A stretch of DNA of 49,888 nt from Bacillota bacterium (lineage in GTDB: Bacteria; Bacillota; Clostridia; Clostridiales; Clostridiaceae): NCBI GenBank assembly GCA_023451395.1, contig JAEXZL010000114.1, forward strand, positions 1 through 49,888, read 5' to 3'. Positions 15,174 through 22,890 of this stretch are shown in pieces. How positions within the stretch are numbered: position 1 is the first letter of the stretch; each line of letters starts with the position of its first letter. The translations under genes and the position numbers were made by a program. Under the pieces are notes generated by a model. That model did no database searches. It was not told the DNA's origin and saw nothing but the letters and a program-made list of their open reading frames with translations.

Positions 15174-15611
15174 CTATTTTCTTCTCCTTAGAAAGAACTT
15201 TTTTAAAATATCGCTGCAATCCTCTCTTAGAGTCCAGTTTATTTTGGTATATAGGTGCAGACTATCGTTTTGAGGTATGTTTAATATAGAGCCACAGGCA
15301 CCTGCAGATGGGTCTATAGCACCAATATACAGCTCTGGTATTCTTGCTTGGGTTATGGCTCCTGCACACATTACACAGGGCTCTAGGGTTACGTACATGA
15401 TGCAGTCATTAAGTCTCCAGCTGTTAAGTTTTTTTGATGCCTCATTAATGGCCATTATTTCTGCATGGGCAAGAGGAGAATTGAGACTTTCTCTTAGATT
15501 ATAACCTCTTCCTACTATTATTCCATCCTTAACTATTACTGCCCCTACAGGAACTTCCTCTAAATCTAAGGCTTTTTTTGCCTCCTTTAGGGCTTCTTCC
15601 ATAAAGTCCAT
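15174..15611 (-). CDS. tadA: tRNA-specific adenosine deaminase TadA
   Basis: A 145-residue zinc deaminase that converts adenosine 34 to inosine in tRNA-Arg(ACG). The active site is complete: His49-Ala-Glu51 (zinc ligand and general acid/base) and Pro78-Cys79-x-x-Cys82 (zinc ligands), with the dimer-forming YIGAIDPSAGACGSILNI segment that separates TadA from free cytidine deaminases. The basic C-terminus FFLRRRK is also usual. It lies just upstream of tRNA-Leu on the same strand, a common type of neighbour. Confidence 0.95.
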   Translation of the reverse strand: MDFMEEALKEAKKALDLEEVPVGAVIVKDGIIVGRGYNLRESLNSPLAHAEIMAINEASKKLNSWRLNDCIMYVTLEPCVMCAGAITQARIPELYIGAIDPSAGACGSILNIPQNDSLHLYTKINWTLREDCSDILKKFFLRRRK

Positions 15612-15675
15612 ATTATCACCTTTAATTTTATTTTTAAGAAAATTATAGCTGCAACAATATGCAGCTATAATTATT

Positions 15676-16926
15676 TTAGGTAAATATTCTTACCTTTTTA
15701 ATTCTGTTTTTATCTATATCTTCAATAATGAATTTAATATGCTGATATTGAATCTCTTCAGCCTGCTCAGGAAAACGCCCTAGCTGTCCAATGACAAAGC
15801 CTCCTACTGAGTCAAACTCCTCAGATTCAATGTTGATACCTATCATATCATTAAGATCCGGAATTCTCGTGCTTCCAGATACTATATATTCATCTTCTTT
15901 AATAACCTCTATTTCTTTTTCTTCATCGTCATCATATTCATCTTCAATATCACCAACGATTTCTTCAACTAAATCTTCAATAGTAATTAAGCCTACTGTG
16001 CCTCCATACTCATCTAAAACAACGGATAAATGATTTCTACTCTTTTTCATTTCAGTAAAAAGATCTGCGATCTTTTTAAACTCAAAGGTATAGAAAGGCT
16101 CTCTCATAAGCTTTGTAATATCAAAGTTAGTTTCATCCATATCGGAAACCAAAAGATCCTTAGCATATATAATCCCACAAATATCATCAATGGTCTCTTC
16201 ATATACAGGTATTCTGGAGAACTGCTCCTCCTTAATTACCTGAAGAACCTCTTCATAGGTAGCTTCCGTATCTACAGCAATTATATCCACTCTTTGGACC
16301 ATTACATCCTTAACCTGGAGGTCTCCAAACTCAAAAACGTTATAAATCATCTGTTTTTCTCCAGTTTCAAGAACACCTTCCTCTTCACTTACTTCCACCA
16401 TAGTTCTAAGCTCTTCTTGAGTTATGAAGGGTTGAGTAGAATTTGGATTTCCTCCCATAAGCTTTATAAACAAGGAGGATATAAAAGTAAATATAGCAAC
16501 AAAGGGCCTAAGAATGAAAACAAAAAAAGCAATTGGCTTACTTACCCTTAAGGAAATGCCCTCAGAATACTGTGCTGCTAAGGATTTGGGGGTTATTTCA
16601 CCAAAGATAAGTATTAATAAAGTCATAACTCCTGTAGCGATAGCTACACCTGAACTAGGGAAGGCTTTATAGGCTATTGAAGTTGCCATAGCTGATGCTC
16701 CTATATTAACAACATTATTACCTACAAGAATACTTCCTAAAAGCCTTTGTGGGTTCTCTACTAATTTTTCTACCAGCTTTGCATTTTTAACCTCCTCCTC
16801 TACCATATGTCTGATTCTTATCTTGCTAAGGGCCATAAGGGCTGTCTCAGACATAGAGAAAAAGGCTGAAAAGCCAAGTAAAATAATTAGCGTTACGATC
16901 TCCCACGTACTACTAGGTTCCAACAA
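15676..16926 (-). CDS. CNNM/HlyC-CorC family membrane protein with CBS domains
   Basis: About 416 residues. Domain order: CNNM (DUF21) transmembrane module with its SAFFSMSETALMALSK start, about four helices to residue 180, a CBS pair (about 195-320, with VMVQRVDIIAVD and FSRIPVYEETIDDICGII) and the C-terminal CorC/HlyC domain (VVLDEYGGTVGLITIEDLVEEIVGDIEDEYD). The family is linked to Mg2+/Co2+ export or magnesium balance; older annotations call it hemolysin. An ATG at 16947 has no ribosome site, while AGGAG lies 7 bases before the TTG at 16926, so the TTG is preferred; the upstream ATG remains possible. Confidence 0.87.
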   Translation of the reverse strand: MLEPSSTWEIVTLIILLGFSAFFSMSETALMALSKIRIRHMVEEEVKNAKLVEKLVENPQRLLGSILVGNNVVNIGASAMATSIAYKAFPSSGVAIATGVMTLLILIFGEITPKSLAAQYSEGISLRVSKPIAFFVFILRPFVAIFTFISSLFIKLMGGNPNSTQPFITQEELRTMVEVSEEEGVLETGEKQMIYNVFEFGDLQVKDVMVQRVDIIAVDTEATYEEVLQVIKEEQFSRIPVYEETIDDICGIIYAKDLLVSDMDETNFDITKLMREPFYTFEFKKIADLFTEMKKSRNHLSVVLDEYGGTVGLITIEDLVEEIVGDIEDEYDDDEEKEIEVIKEDEYIVSGSTRIPDLNDMIGINIESEEFDSVGGFVIGQLGRFPEQAEEIQYQHIKFIIEDIDKNRIKKVRIFT

Positions 16927-17054
16927 AACCACACTCCTATTATACATTATGTTTTTTATTTTATTATATTGATAATTAATTATACCATAGATATGACTAA
17001 ATTTAATTTATTTTTCTGAAATTGTATCAATGGCAAAGTTTTCATGATAAATAA

Positions 17055-17097
17055 AGCTAGGAATTTCTCCTTATTAACTAAGGATTAATTCCTAGCT
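17055..17097 (-). terminator. Terminator after ArsR-type gene
   Basis: AGCTAGGAATT and AATTCCTAGCT are perfect 11-base arms; on the minus strand TTTATTTATC follows. Confidence 0.7.
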
Positions 17098-17109
17098 GGG
17101 TATATCTTT

Positions 17110-17652
17110 TCATTCCTGTCTTCGCACAATGGAGAATAATACATGAGCCTTATGAGCCCCTTCTCTGACGGTTTTCTTATTATTTATGGTCTTTATATAT
17201 TCTAAAAGCTCTTCTACCTCTTCCTTAGTTAAATATACCTCTGAGGCAGAAGTCACCGTTGGATCTGCTCCGCTTTTCTTATTATTTATAGCCTCTTTCA
17301 TGTAGGAAAGACTTTCATCATATATATTCTTTATTACCTTAAAGGTTTCATTTAGGATAATGGGATTATCAGAATCCTCTCCTTCAATAGTAAAATACTC
17401 TGCAGTCTTCATATAATACTTTGCTATAATTCCGTTTATAACCTCAGTATTAGTTAATTCAATAATCCCAGCCTTTTCAAGCTTTTTAATGTGATAATGC
17501 ACCTTAGAAGGCACCTCATTCATTTTTTCAGCTATCATTGTTGCTGTAGCACCCTCTGGGAATTTAGAAAGTATATTTAATATTTTAAGCCTATAAGGGT
17601 CAGAAATAGCTTTTATTTCTTCAGTTGTTCTTAAAACCTTAGATTCTTCCAA
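17110..17652 (-). CDS. ArsR-type winged-helix regulator
   Basis: A 180-residue regulator with an ArsR/HTH_20 winged helix at about 9-75: ISDPYRLKILNILSKFPEGATATMIAEKMNEVPSKVHYHIKKLEKAGIIE. A longer C-terminal part with acidic helices (YLTKEEVEELLEYIKTI) probably serves for dimerisation or sensing; no metal-binding cysteines are present. The gene starts 12 bases after the MFS gene and is surely co-transcribed. An 18-base inverted repeat over the operon promoter is the likely operator, so self-control of the exporter pair is inferred. Confidence 0.85.
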   Translation of the reverse strand: MEESKVLRTTEEIKAISDPYRLKILNILSKFPEGATATMIAEKMNEVPSKVHYHIKKLEKAGIIELTNTEVINGIIAKYYMKTAEYFTIEGEDSDNPIILNETFKVIKNIYDESLSYMKEAINNKKSGADPTVTSASEVYLTKEEVEELLEYIKTINNKKTVREGAHKAHVLFSIVRRQE

Positions 17653-17664
17653 AACCTATCATCC

Positions 17665-18906
17665 TTACGCAGTTTCTAAGCTTCCACTAATCCAAAGGTA
17701 CATGGAAACTAGAATAATTATAGCACCCATAATTAAGAAAATCAACGAGGTGGAAAGGTAGTTTGCCATAACCCCTGTTAATGCTGCTCCCAAAGGAATC
17801 ATTCCTGTGCAAACTAAGGACACTATACCACTAACCCTCCCTAGAAGCTTTTTGTCTGTTTTGCTCATAATATGAGCAGTCAAGGAAGCGGTCATAGGTG
17901 GTATCATGAAGCCCATTAAGAAGAATCCTAAAGCTGCAATTATTAATGATAGTATACTTCTTCCTTGAATATAGCCAGGAAGCACAAGAATGGTATAAGA
18001 AAGACCAAAGCCTAGGGCTCCAATGTTTAGAAGCTTGTTTCCCTTAAATTTTTCTGCCACTGAGGCGGTTATTACACCTCCTAAAATTGTTCCAAGGGAT
18101 AAGCTCATGCCTAAAATACTTATTATTTCTGGCCCTCCCTTTAAGGTCTTTTGAGAGAATACTGGAAGAAGTACATTTATAGGAGATATACAGAAATTAA
18201 TAAGAGCAAATAGTCCTATAATAAGCATTATTATCTTATTAAGCTTTAGGTAATTAAACCCTTCCTTTACATCTATCAGTGTACTCTTTATGGTGATCTG
18301 GCTCTTTTCCTCCTGCTCCTCCTTATATTTTATAAGCTGTACTATAAAGGAGGCTGCTAAAAAGGTTGCTACATCAACAAGCAGTGCTCCTGTGATACTA
18401 AACTTGGCTATTATCACTCCTGCAACACCTGTGCCTAAGAGCTCAGCAAATCTATAAATAGAGCTAGATAACCCTGAGGCTTCTGCATAGTTTTCTTCCT
18501 CTATAAGCTTTGGCATTATAGAAAAGGCTGCAGGTGACATTAATATTTCCAAGGTAGAATTAAAGGCTGTGAATAGAAGTATATGCCATATTCTTAAATA
18601 ACCTATAGAATATATAATGGCAATAATCAGCACCGCTATCCCTCTACCTAAGAAGCTTAAAACCATAAGTCTCTTTTTATTGAATCTATCAGCCAGCACT
18701 CCTGTAAAAGCACCAAAAATTAAATTTGGTAGTGCATTAACTGCAAAGGTTACTCCTAAGAGAAGCTCTGATCCGGTTAGTATATATACAAGCCAACTAA
18801 AGGCTATGGCATCAATAGAATCTCCCATTCTGGATATGCTATTAGCTAAAAGCAGCTTGGAATATTCCTTTTTTCTTAATAGCTTAATGAGTTTTAAGTC
18901 TCTCAT
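17665..18906 (-). CDS. MFS exporter (MFS_3/EntS-like) paired with ArsR regulator
   Basis: A 413-residue major facilitator with twelve predicted helices. The N-terminus (RRKEYSKLL-like LRKKEYSKLLLANSISRMGDS) and ADRFNKKRLMVLSFLGRG after helix 2 are typical of the MFS_3 group that includes the enterobactin exporter and macrolide-type efflux proteins. SKTDKKLLGRVSGIVS marks the second half. AAAGGAG lies before the ATG. The ArsR-type gene follows after 12 bases. The pairing suggests an inducible exporter for a toxic compound; the substrate is unknown. Confidence 0.87.
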   Translation of the reverse strand: MRDLKLIKLLRKKEYSKLLLANSISRMGDSIDAIAFSWLVYILTGSELLLGVTFAVNALPNLIFGAFTGVLADRFNKKRLMVLSFLGRGIAVLIIAIIYSIGYLRIWHILLFTAFNSTLEILMSPAAFSIMPKLIEEENYAEASGLSSSIYRFAELLGTGVAGVIIAKFSITGALLVDVATFLAASFIVQLIKYKEEQEEKSQITIKSTLIDVKEGFNYLKLNKIIMLIIGLFALINFCISPINVLLPVFSQKTLKGGPEIISILGMSLSLGTILGGVITASVAEKFKGNKLLNIGALGFGLSYTILVLPGYIQGRSILSLIIAALGFFLMGFMIPPMTASLTAHIMSKTDKKLLGRVSGIVSLVCTGMIPLGAALTGVMANYLSTSLIFLIMGAIIILVSMYLWISGSLETA

Positions 18907-18923
18907 ATTAATTCTCCTTTTTC

Positions 18924-18995
18924 ATTAAAATTAATTTAACGTTAAAATTATTTTATCGTTAAATTAATTTTAATATCCTTTAAGCTTAATGTCAA
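18924..18995 (-). promoter_or_regulatory. Promoter and long palindromic operator of the MFS-ArsR operon
   Basis: On the minus strand TTGACA (18990-18995) and TAAAAT (18967-18972) are 17 bases apart. Perfect 18-base inverted arms, ATTAAAATTAATTTAACG at 18924-18941 and its complement at 18957-18974, with a 15-base spacer, start inside the -10 and run to the ribosome site. The layout is that of an operator for the operon's own regulator. Confidence 0.7.
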
Positions 18996-19015
18996 TAGCA
19001 TTTATAAATTTTTTC

Positions 19016-19056
19016 CAAAAAAAATGACCTTCAAGGATTTGGCTAATCCTTGAAGG
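19016..19056 (-). terminator. Orphan minus-strand terminator-like hairpin
   Basis: CCTTCAAGGATT (19028-19039) and AATCCTTGAAGG (19045-19056) pair perfectly. On the minus strand the hairpin is followed by TCATTTTTTTT, but no annotated minus-strand gene lies just upstream. It either insulates the MFS promoter or ends a small unseen RNA. Confidence 0.55.
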
Positions 19057-19226
19057 CCTAAATTTGTAAGGGTATTATAATAAAAAAATCATCTAAGCTC
19101 ATAATAGTAAAGGAATGTGATGAGTATATGACGGTTTTAGGAAAATTTAAAATAAATTTGTAAAGAACTAAATATACATTAGTATTATAATATAGTTAAC
19201 TAAATTATAGACTGGAGGGATCTATA

Positions 19227-20654
19227 TTGAATAAGCTACCGGAAAACTTTTTATGGGGTGGTGCTGTAGCAGCTAACCAGTGTGAGGGGGCTTGGAATGT
19301 TGATGGTAAAGGTCCAAGCACTGCAGATGTTATTACCGGAGGTTCCCGTAACAAAGCAAGAGAATATACCGATGGTATTATTGACGGAAGATACTATCCA
19401 AGCCACGAAGCCATAGATTTTTATCATAGATACAAGGAGGATATTAAGCTTTTTGCAGAAATGGGCTTTAAATGTTTCAGAACCTCTATAAATTGGACCC
19501 GCATATATCCAGAGGGGGATGAAGGCACTCCTAATGAGCAGGGTCTTAAATTTTACGATGATCTCTTTGATGAATGCTTAAAATATGGAATTGAACCTGT
19601 GGTAACCATATCTCATTATGAAACTCCCTTTGGGCTTGTTAAAAAATATGGCTCCTGGAGAGACAGGAGGGTCATAGATTTTTATGTAAATTACTGTGAA
19701 ACCATATTTAAACGGTATAAGGATAAGGTAAAATACTGGATGACCTTTAATGAGATTAACTGTATTGCACTTCATCCCCTTATGGCTGCAGGAATAAATG
19801 TTAAGCCTGGAGAAAATAAAAAGGAGGTTATCTTCCAAGGAGCCCACCACCAATTCTTAGCCAGTGCTAAGGCAGTTTCCCTAGGTCATGAAATTAACCC
19901 TAACTTTAAAATAGGTATGATGATGATTTATCCCCTTATTTATCCTGACAGCTGTAACCCTCTAGATTCAGTGGCAGCCATGGAAGCTATGGATCTTCAC
20001 TATATATTTTCTGATGTTCAGGTTAGAGGTTATTATACTAATAAAGCTAAGAGCTTCTTTGAAAAAAATAATATAAAACTTAATATACTTCCAGGTGACG
20101 AGGAGATACTTAAAAAAGGTACTGTGGATTATATTGGTTTCAGCTACTACATGTCAGTGGTAGCAAGCACTGACCCTGAAAAGAAAAAGTTAGCTGCAGG
20201 AAACATGTTAGGTGGCGTAAAAAATCCATATCTTAAGGCTAGTGATTGGGGCTGGCAAATTGATCCTGTAGGACTTAGAATATCCCTAAACAATCTTTAT
20301 GACAGATATCAAAAACCCCTGTTTATAGTAGAAAATGGTCTAGGTGCTGAGGATGAGGTTTTGCCTGATGGCTCTATAGAGGATAATTACAGAATTGACT
20401 ACCTAAGGCAGCACATTGAGGAAATGAAAAAAGCCGTACTTATTGATGGGGTTGAGCTTATGGGATATACTCCTTGGGGCTGTATAGATTTAATAAGTGC
20501 CTCCACGGGAGAAATGAAGAAACGCTATGGATTTATCTATGTGGATAAGGATAATGATGGCAAAGGAACTCTTAACCGTTTAAGAAAAAAGAGCTTCTAC
20601 TGGTATAAGAAGGTTATAGAAAGCAATGAAGAAACTCTAGATATGAGTATATAA
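19227..20654 (+). CDS. Glycoside hydrolase family 1, 6-phospho-beta-glucosidase type
   Basis: A 475-residue GH1 enzyme that cleaves beta-glucosides by a retaining mechanism. The acid/base is Glu176 in TFNEIN and the nucleophile Glu369 in IVENGLG. The opening FLWGGAVAANQCEGAW is the GH1 signature. The late loop LISASTGEMKKRYGFIYVD carries the Ser-Lys-Tyr set that binds the 6-phosphate in BglA/AscB-type enzymes, so the substrate is probably a phosphorylated disaccharide imported by a PTS. No PTS gene is in the window. The start is TTG at 19227, 8 bases after GGAGG. Confidence 0.9.
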   Translation: MNKLPENFLWGGAVAANQCEGAWNVDGKGPSTADVITGGSRNKAREYTDGIIDGRYYPSHEAIDFYHRYKEDIKLFAEMGFKCFRTSINWTRIYPEGDEGTPNEQGLKFYDDLFDECLKYGIEPVVTISHYETPFGLVKKYGSWRDRRVIDFYVNYCETIFKRYKDKVKYWMTFNEINCIALHPLMAAGINVKPGENKKEVIFQGAHHQFLASAKAVSLGHEINPNFKIGMMMIYPLIYPDSCNPLDSVAAMEAMDLHYIFSDVQVRGYYTNKAKSFFEKNNIKLNILPGDEEILKKGTVDYIGFSYYMSVVASTDPEKKKLAAGNMLGGVKNPYLKASDWGWQIDPVGLRISLNNLYDRYQKPLFIVENGLGAEDEVLPDGSIEDNYRIDYLRQHIEEMKKAVLIDGVELMGYTPWGCIDLISASTGEMKKRYGFIYVDKDNDGKGTLNRLRKKSFYWYKKVIESNEETLDMSI

Positions 20655-20682
20655 TCGCTATTAATTATCAGCAAAAGATTTC

Positions 20683-20736
20683 AAAAAAAACTCTGGGAAG
20701 TCTAAGCTTCGTAGCCTAGGCTGTCCAGAGTTTTTA
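20683..20736. terminator. Bidirectional terminator, GH1 / PH-domain gene
   Basis: CTCTGG (20691-20696) pairs with CCAGAG (20725-20730). A-run on the left and TTTTTA on the right allow use in both directions between convergent genes. Confidence 0.75.
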
Positions 20737-21138
20737 TTACATATCATCATCTAAATTATATTCGCTGTCCTCACCATCATTCCCATGACTACCCATTAAT
20801 TCCCCAATGCGGACCCTTCTTTTAATCTTCATTTCCTCTACCTGATTATGAAGAAGTTCCTTTACCCTGTAGGCATTTTTAATATTCTTAAGAAGTAGTG
20901 TAGGAGTGCTCTTATCAGAGGATTGAACAGTGATTGTCCCAACTCCGAATAATTTCTGTCCAAAGGTTCTTTTTAAGCTTATATCCGTTACTCTATAAAG
21001 CAAAACCTCATCATAATTTGTACTAAACAGCCCTTCCTGACAGAAGAGCCTATCTGTTGTTATTGAATATTTGGTAAAGGAAATAGGCAATCCTAATATC
21101 CTTTTTCTATCCTTCCATATATATTCTCTACTTGTCAT
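20737..21138 (-). CDS. Bacterial PH-domain (bPH2) protein
   Basis: A 133-residue protein with a bacterial pleckstrin-homology-like domain (bPH2, YdbS/YdbT type): KYSITTDRLFCQEGLFSTNYDEVLLYRVTDI followed by GVGTITVQSSD and the closing helix NIKNAYRVKELLHNQVEEMK. The usual membrane helices of YdbS/YdbT are absent, so this is a free, soluble PH domain. The C-terminal tail is acidic (GEDSEYNLDDDM). Function unknown. It is a single gene, convergent with the glycosidase. Confidence 0.82.
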   Translation of the reverse strand: MTSREYIWKDRKRILGLPISFTKYSITTDRLFCQEGLFSTNYDEVLLYRVTDISLKRTFGQKLFGVGTITVQSSDKSTPTLLLKNIKNAYRVKELLHNQVEEMKIKRRVRIGELMGSHGNDGEDSEYNLDDDM

Positions 21139-21327
21139 AAATCCGTCCTCCTAATAAAACTATTACTCTTATTATAATACAACAATATATAGCTATCACA
21201 GTAAAAATATATAAATTATAGGCTGTTAATATAGTTTTTAGTTACATTTCAATTTATAATAAAGCCTTTGGTCTTTTTTTGCCTTTTTTCCATAAGTACC
21301 TTTACTAAGGGATAAATATACAGGAAC

Positions 21328-21370
21328 AAAAAAACAGCTCTTATCCCAGTAAATAAAAGGCTTAGAGCTG
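21328..21370 (-). terminator. Terminator after rhomboid-like gene
   Basis: CAGCTCTTATCCC pairs with GGCTTAGAGCTG (partial internal mismatch), and TTTTTTTG follows on the minus strand. Confidence 0.75.
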
Positions 21371-21381
21371 AATAAATTTCA

Positions 21382-22050
21382 TTAATACTTTTTTTTAGAA
21401 TTTGCTTTTCTCATTTCTTTTCTAAAATTACGCTGTACTGAACCATATCTTTTTCGATTCTTTATGAAGTTTATAAAGTCCTTTCCAAAGAAAATGAAAA
21501 AGTTAATTAAAGACATAACTGTAGCTACCTTTACTCCAAAGCTTCCAAAGATTAGGCTGTAACCAAAATAAAACCAATCTAAATATGCAAGCCACTTGAT
21601 TTTAATAGGAATCAGATAAAACAGGTTGACCTCTACATCAGGAAACATATAGGCGAAGGCTAAGAATAAAGATAAATTAAGGTAGGTGTTAGTTCCATAG
21701 CCTGTTATAAATGCTGCTATTATAGCTCCTATGATTCCAAAAAGATAATAGATATTAAACTTAAAGCTACCCCATTGATATTCTAGGGTATTTCCAATCA
21801 TATAAAAAAAATAAGACATAAGTATCATTGAAAAAACAGAAGCATAAGGCGGAAGGAAGATGAAAGTAATCACTCTCCAAATTTGTCCCTCCATTACCAG
21901 CTTTGGAATAAATGCTAGATAAGGATATAAATTAATTTTCATAATATATTGAAGGATATAGATTGTTACTGTTGACATAATTATATACTGCATTAGATTA
22001 TTGATTGCATATTTGCTGTATTTTCTTTCTAGCTTATATAACCAATTCAT
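21382..22050 (-). CDS. Rhomboid-like membrane protein, probably inactive
   Basis: A 222-residue protein with about six membrane helices in a rhomboid-like arrangement: an N-terminal helix, a loop with GQIWRVITFIFLPP (rhomboids have W-R-x-x-T), and helices with SYFFYMIGNTLEYQWGSFKFNIYYLFG. The catalytic Gly-x-Ser-Gly is missing; where it should lie the sequence reads GTNTYLNLSLFLAFAYMFPD, and the partner His in helix 6 is not seen. The C-terminal tail is strongly basic (KRYGSVQRNFRKEMRKANSKKK). It probably acts as a pseudoprotease or a membrane scaffold. Single gene, with its own terminator. Confidence 0.75.
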   Translation of the reverse strand: MNWLYKLERKYSKYAINNLMQYIIMSTVTIYILQYIMKINLYPYLAFIPKLVMEGQIWRVITFIFLPPYASVFSMILMSYFFYMIGNTLEYQWGSFKFNIYYLFGIIGAIIAAFITGYGTNTYLNLSLFLAFAYMFPDVEVNLFYLIPIKIKWLAYLDWFYFGYSLIFGSFGVKVATVMSLINFFIFFGKDFINFIKNRKRYGSVQRNFRKEMRKANSKKKY

Positions 22051-22150
22051 ATAATACCTCCTATTTTTATAAAAGCTTATTTCATATTATAGCATTGTTT
22101 ATATTCAAAGGCGATTAAATCATTGAAGTATATATAATTATTTACATTAA

Positions 22151-22179
22151 TTGTCAACAGCTTAAATTAGCTATATAAT
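22151..22179 (+). promoter_or_regulatory. Promoter of the small DUF6199-like gene
   Basis: TTGTCA (22151-22156) and TATAAT (22174-22179) are exactly 17 bases apart, about 75 bases before the ribosome site. Confidence 0.7.
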
Positions 22180-22267
22180 TTAAGTATGATGTAATTACCT
22201 TAATGTCCATATAATAATTAAATTGGGTATATAAAATGTGAGAGTTAATTTATAAGGAGGGATTTAA

Positions 22268-22453
22268 ATAGTATTTCTTAAAATTATCATAAGTATATTG
22301 TTAGTAATAGGGATTATCAATCCAAAAATTACATGGAAGATAACAGAGGGTTGGAAATATAAGGATGTTGAACCAAGCACCTTTTATCTTGTTATGACTA
22401 GAATTTCTTCCATAATAATGTTAGTAGTTATATGGCTTTTAACCACGAATTAG
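22268..22453 (+). CDS. Small DUF6199-like membrane protein with apparent AUA start
   Basis: A 61-codon gene with two hydrophobic helices separated by NPKITWKITEGWKYKDVEPS, the pattern of DUF6199-type small membrane proteins; the second helix starts after YLVMTRISS. It is framed by a clear promoter, a strong AAGGAGG (22254-22260) and a terminator that begins at the stop codon. The codon at the right distance (7 bases) is ATA at 22268, just after an in-frame stop. No ATG, GTG or TTG exists before a TTG at 22298, which would remove half of helix 1. Either AUA is used, a rare start, or the start codon was lost by one change. Confidence 0.65.
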   Translation: MVFLKIIISILLVIGIINPKITWKITEGWKYKDVEPSTFYLVMTRISSIIMLVVIWLLTTN

Positions 22454-22482
22454 AACTTCTTAATATAGAGGTTCTTTTTTTA
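22452..22482 (+). terminator. Terminator after the small DUF6199-like gene
   Basis: AGAACTTCT and AGAGGTTCT pair around TAATAT, followed by a run of seven or more T's. Confidence 0.9.
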
Positions 22483-22890
22483 TGCTAAATAACCATAATT
22501 ATTCATATAAAAATACTTTTAAGAATCTCTTCCTCATATTAAAATTATAAAAAAATATTTTAGTAATATTTGTAATTTGTTTAAATATGATTTATAATTA
22601 AATTATTCTTTATTCGAAAGTTAACTTTTAAATAAAATATTGTTACTTTTTACTGTGTTATTATATTTATCATTCAGTACTATTTGTGTATGTATTCCTA
22701 AAACCTTTTCTAGATTTGTCCTTATTCCCTTACCCTTTAATATGTCATCCTTAATTCAAGGAATTTTATCTATATTATACCTTTAACATAACCACTTTCA
22801 TTATCTTATGCCCTTAGTACATATTATAAAAAATAAATTCTCCATTTATATACCAGGGATTCCCCTGCATTTATAAGGAAAGGAGTTATT
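22483..22890. other. AT-rich gap before the orphan ATPase
   Basis: About 400 bases with no coding sense, RNA motif or repeat that I can support; it must hold the ATPase promoter, but no -35/-10 pair stands out. A ribosome site AAAGGAG precedes 22891. Confidence 0.4.

Noticed and set aside
15073..15273. Plus-strand frame across tRNA-Leu and the end of tadA
   Set aside because: It overlaps an RNA gene and a real gene in the other direction, with no ribosome site.
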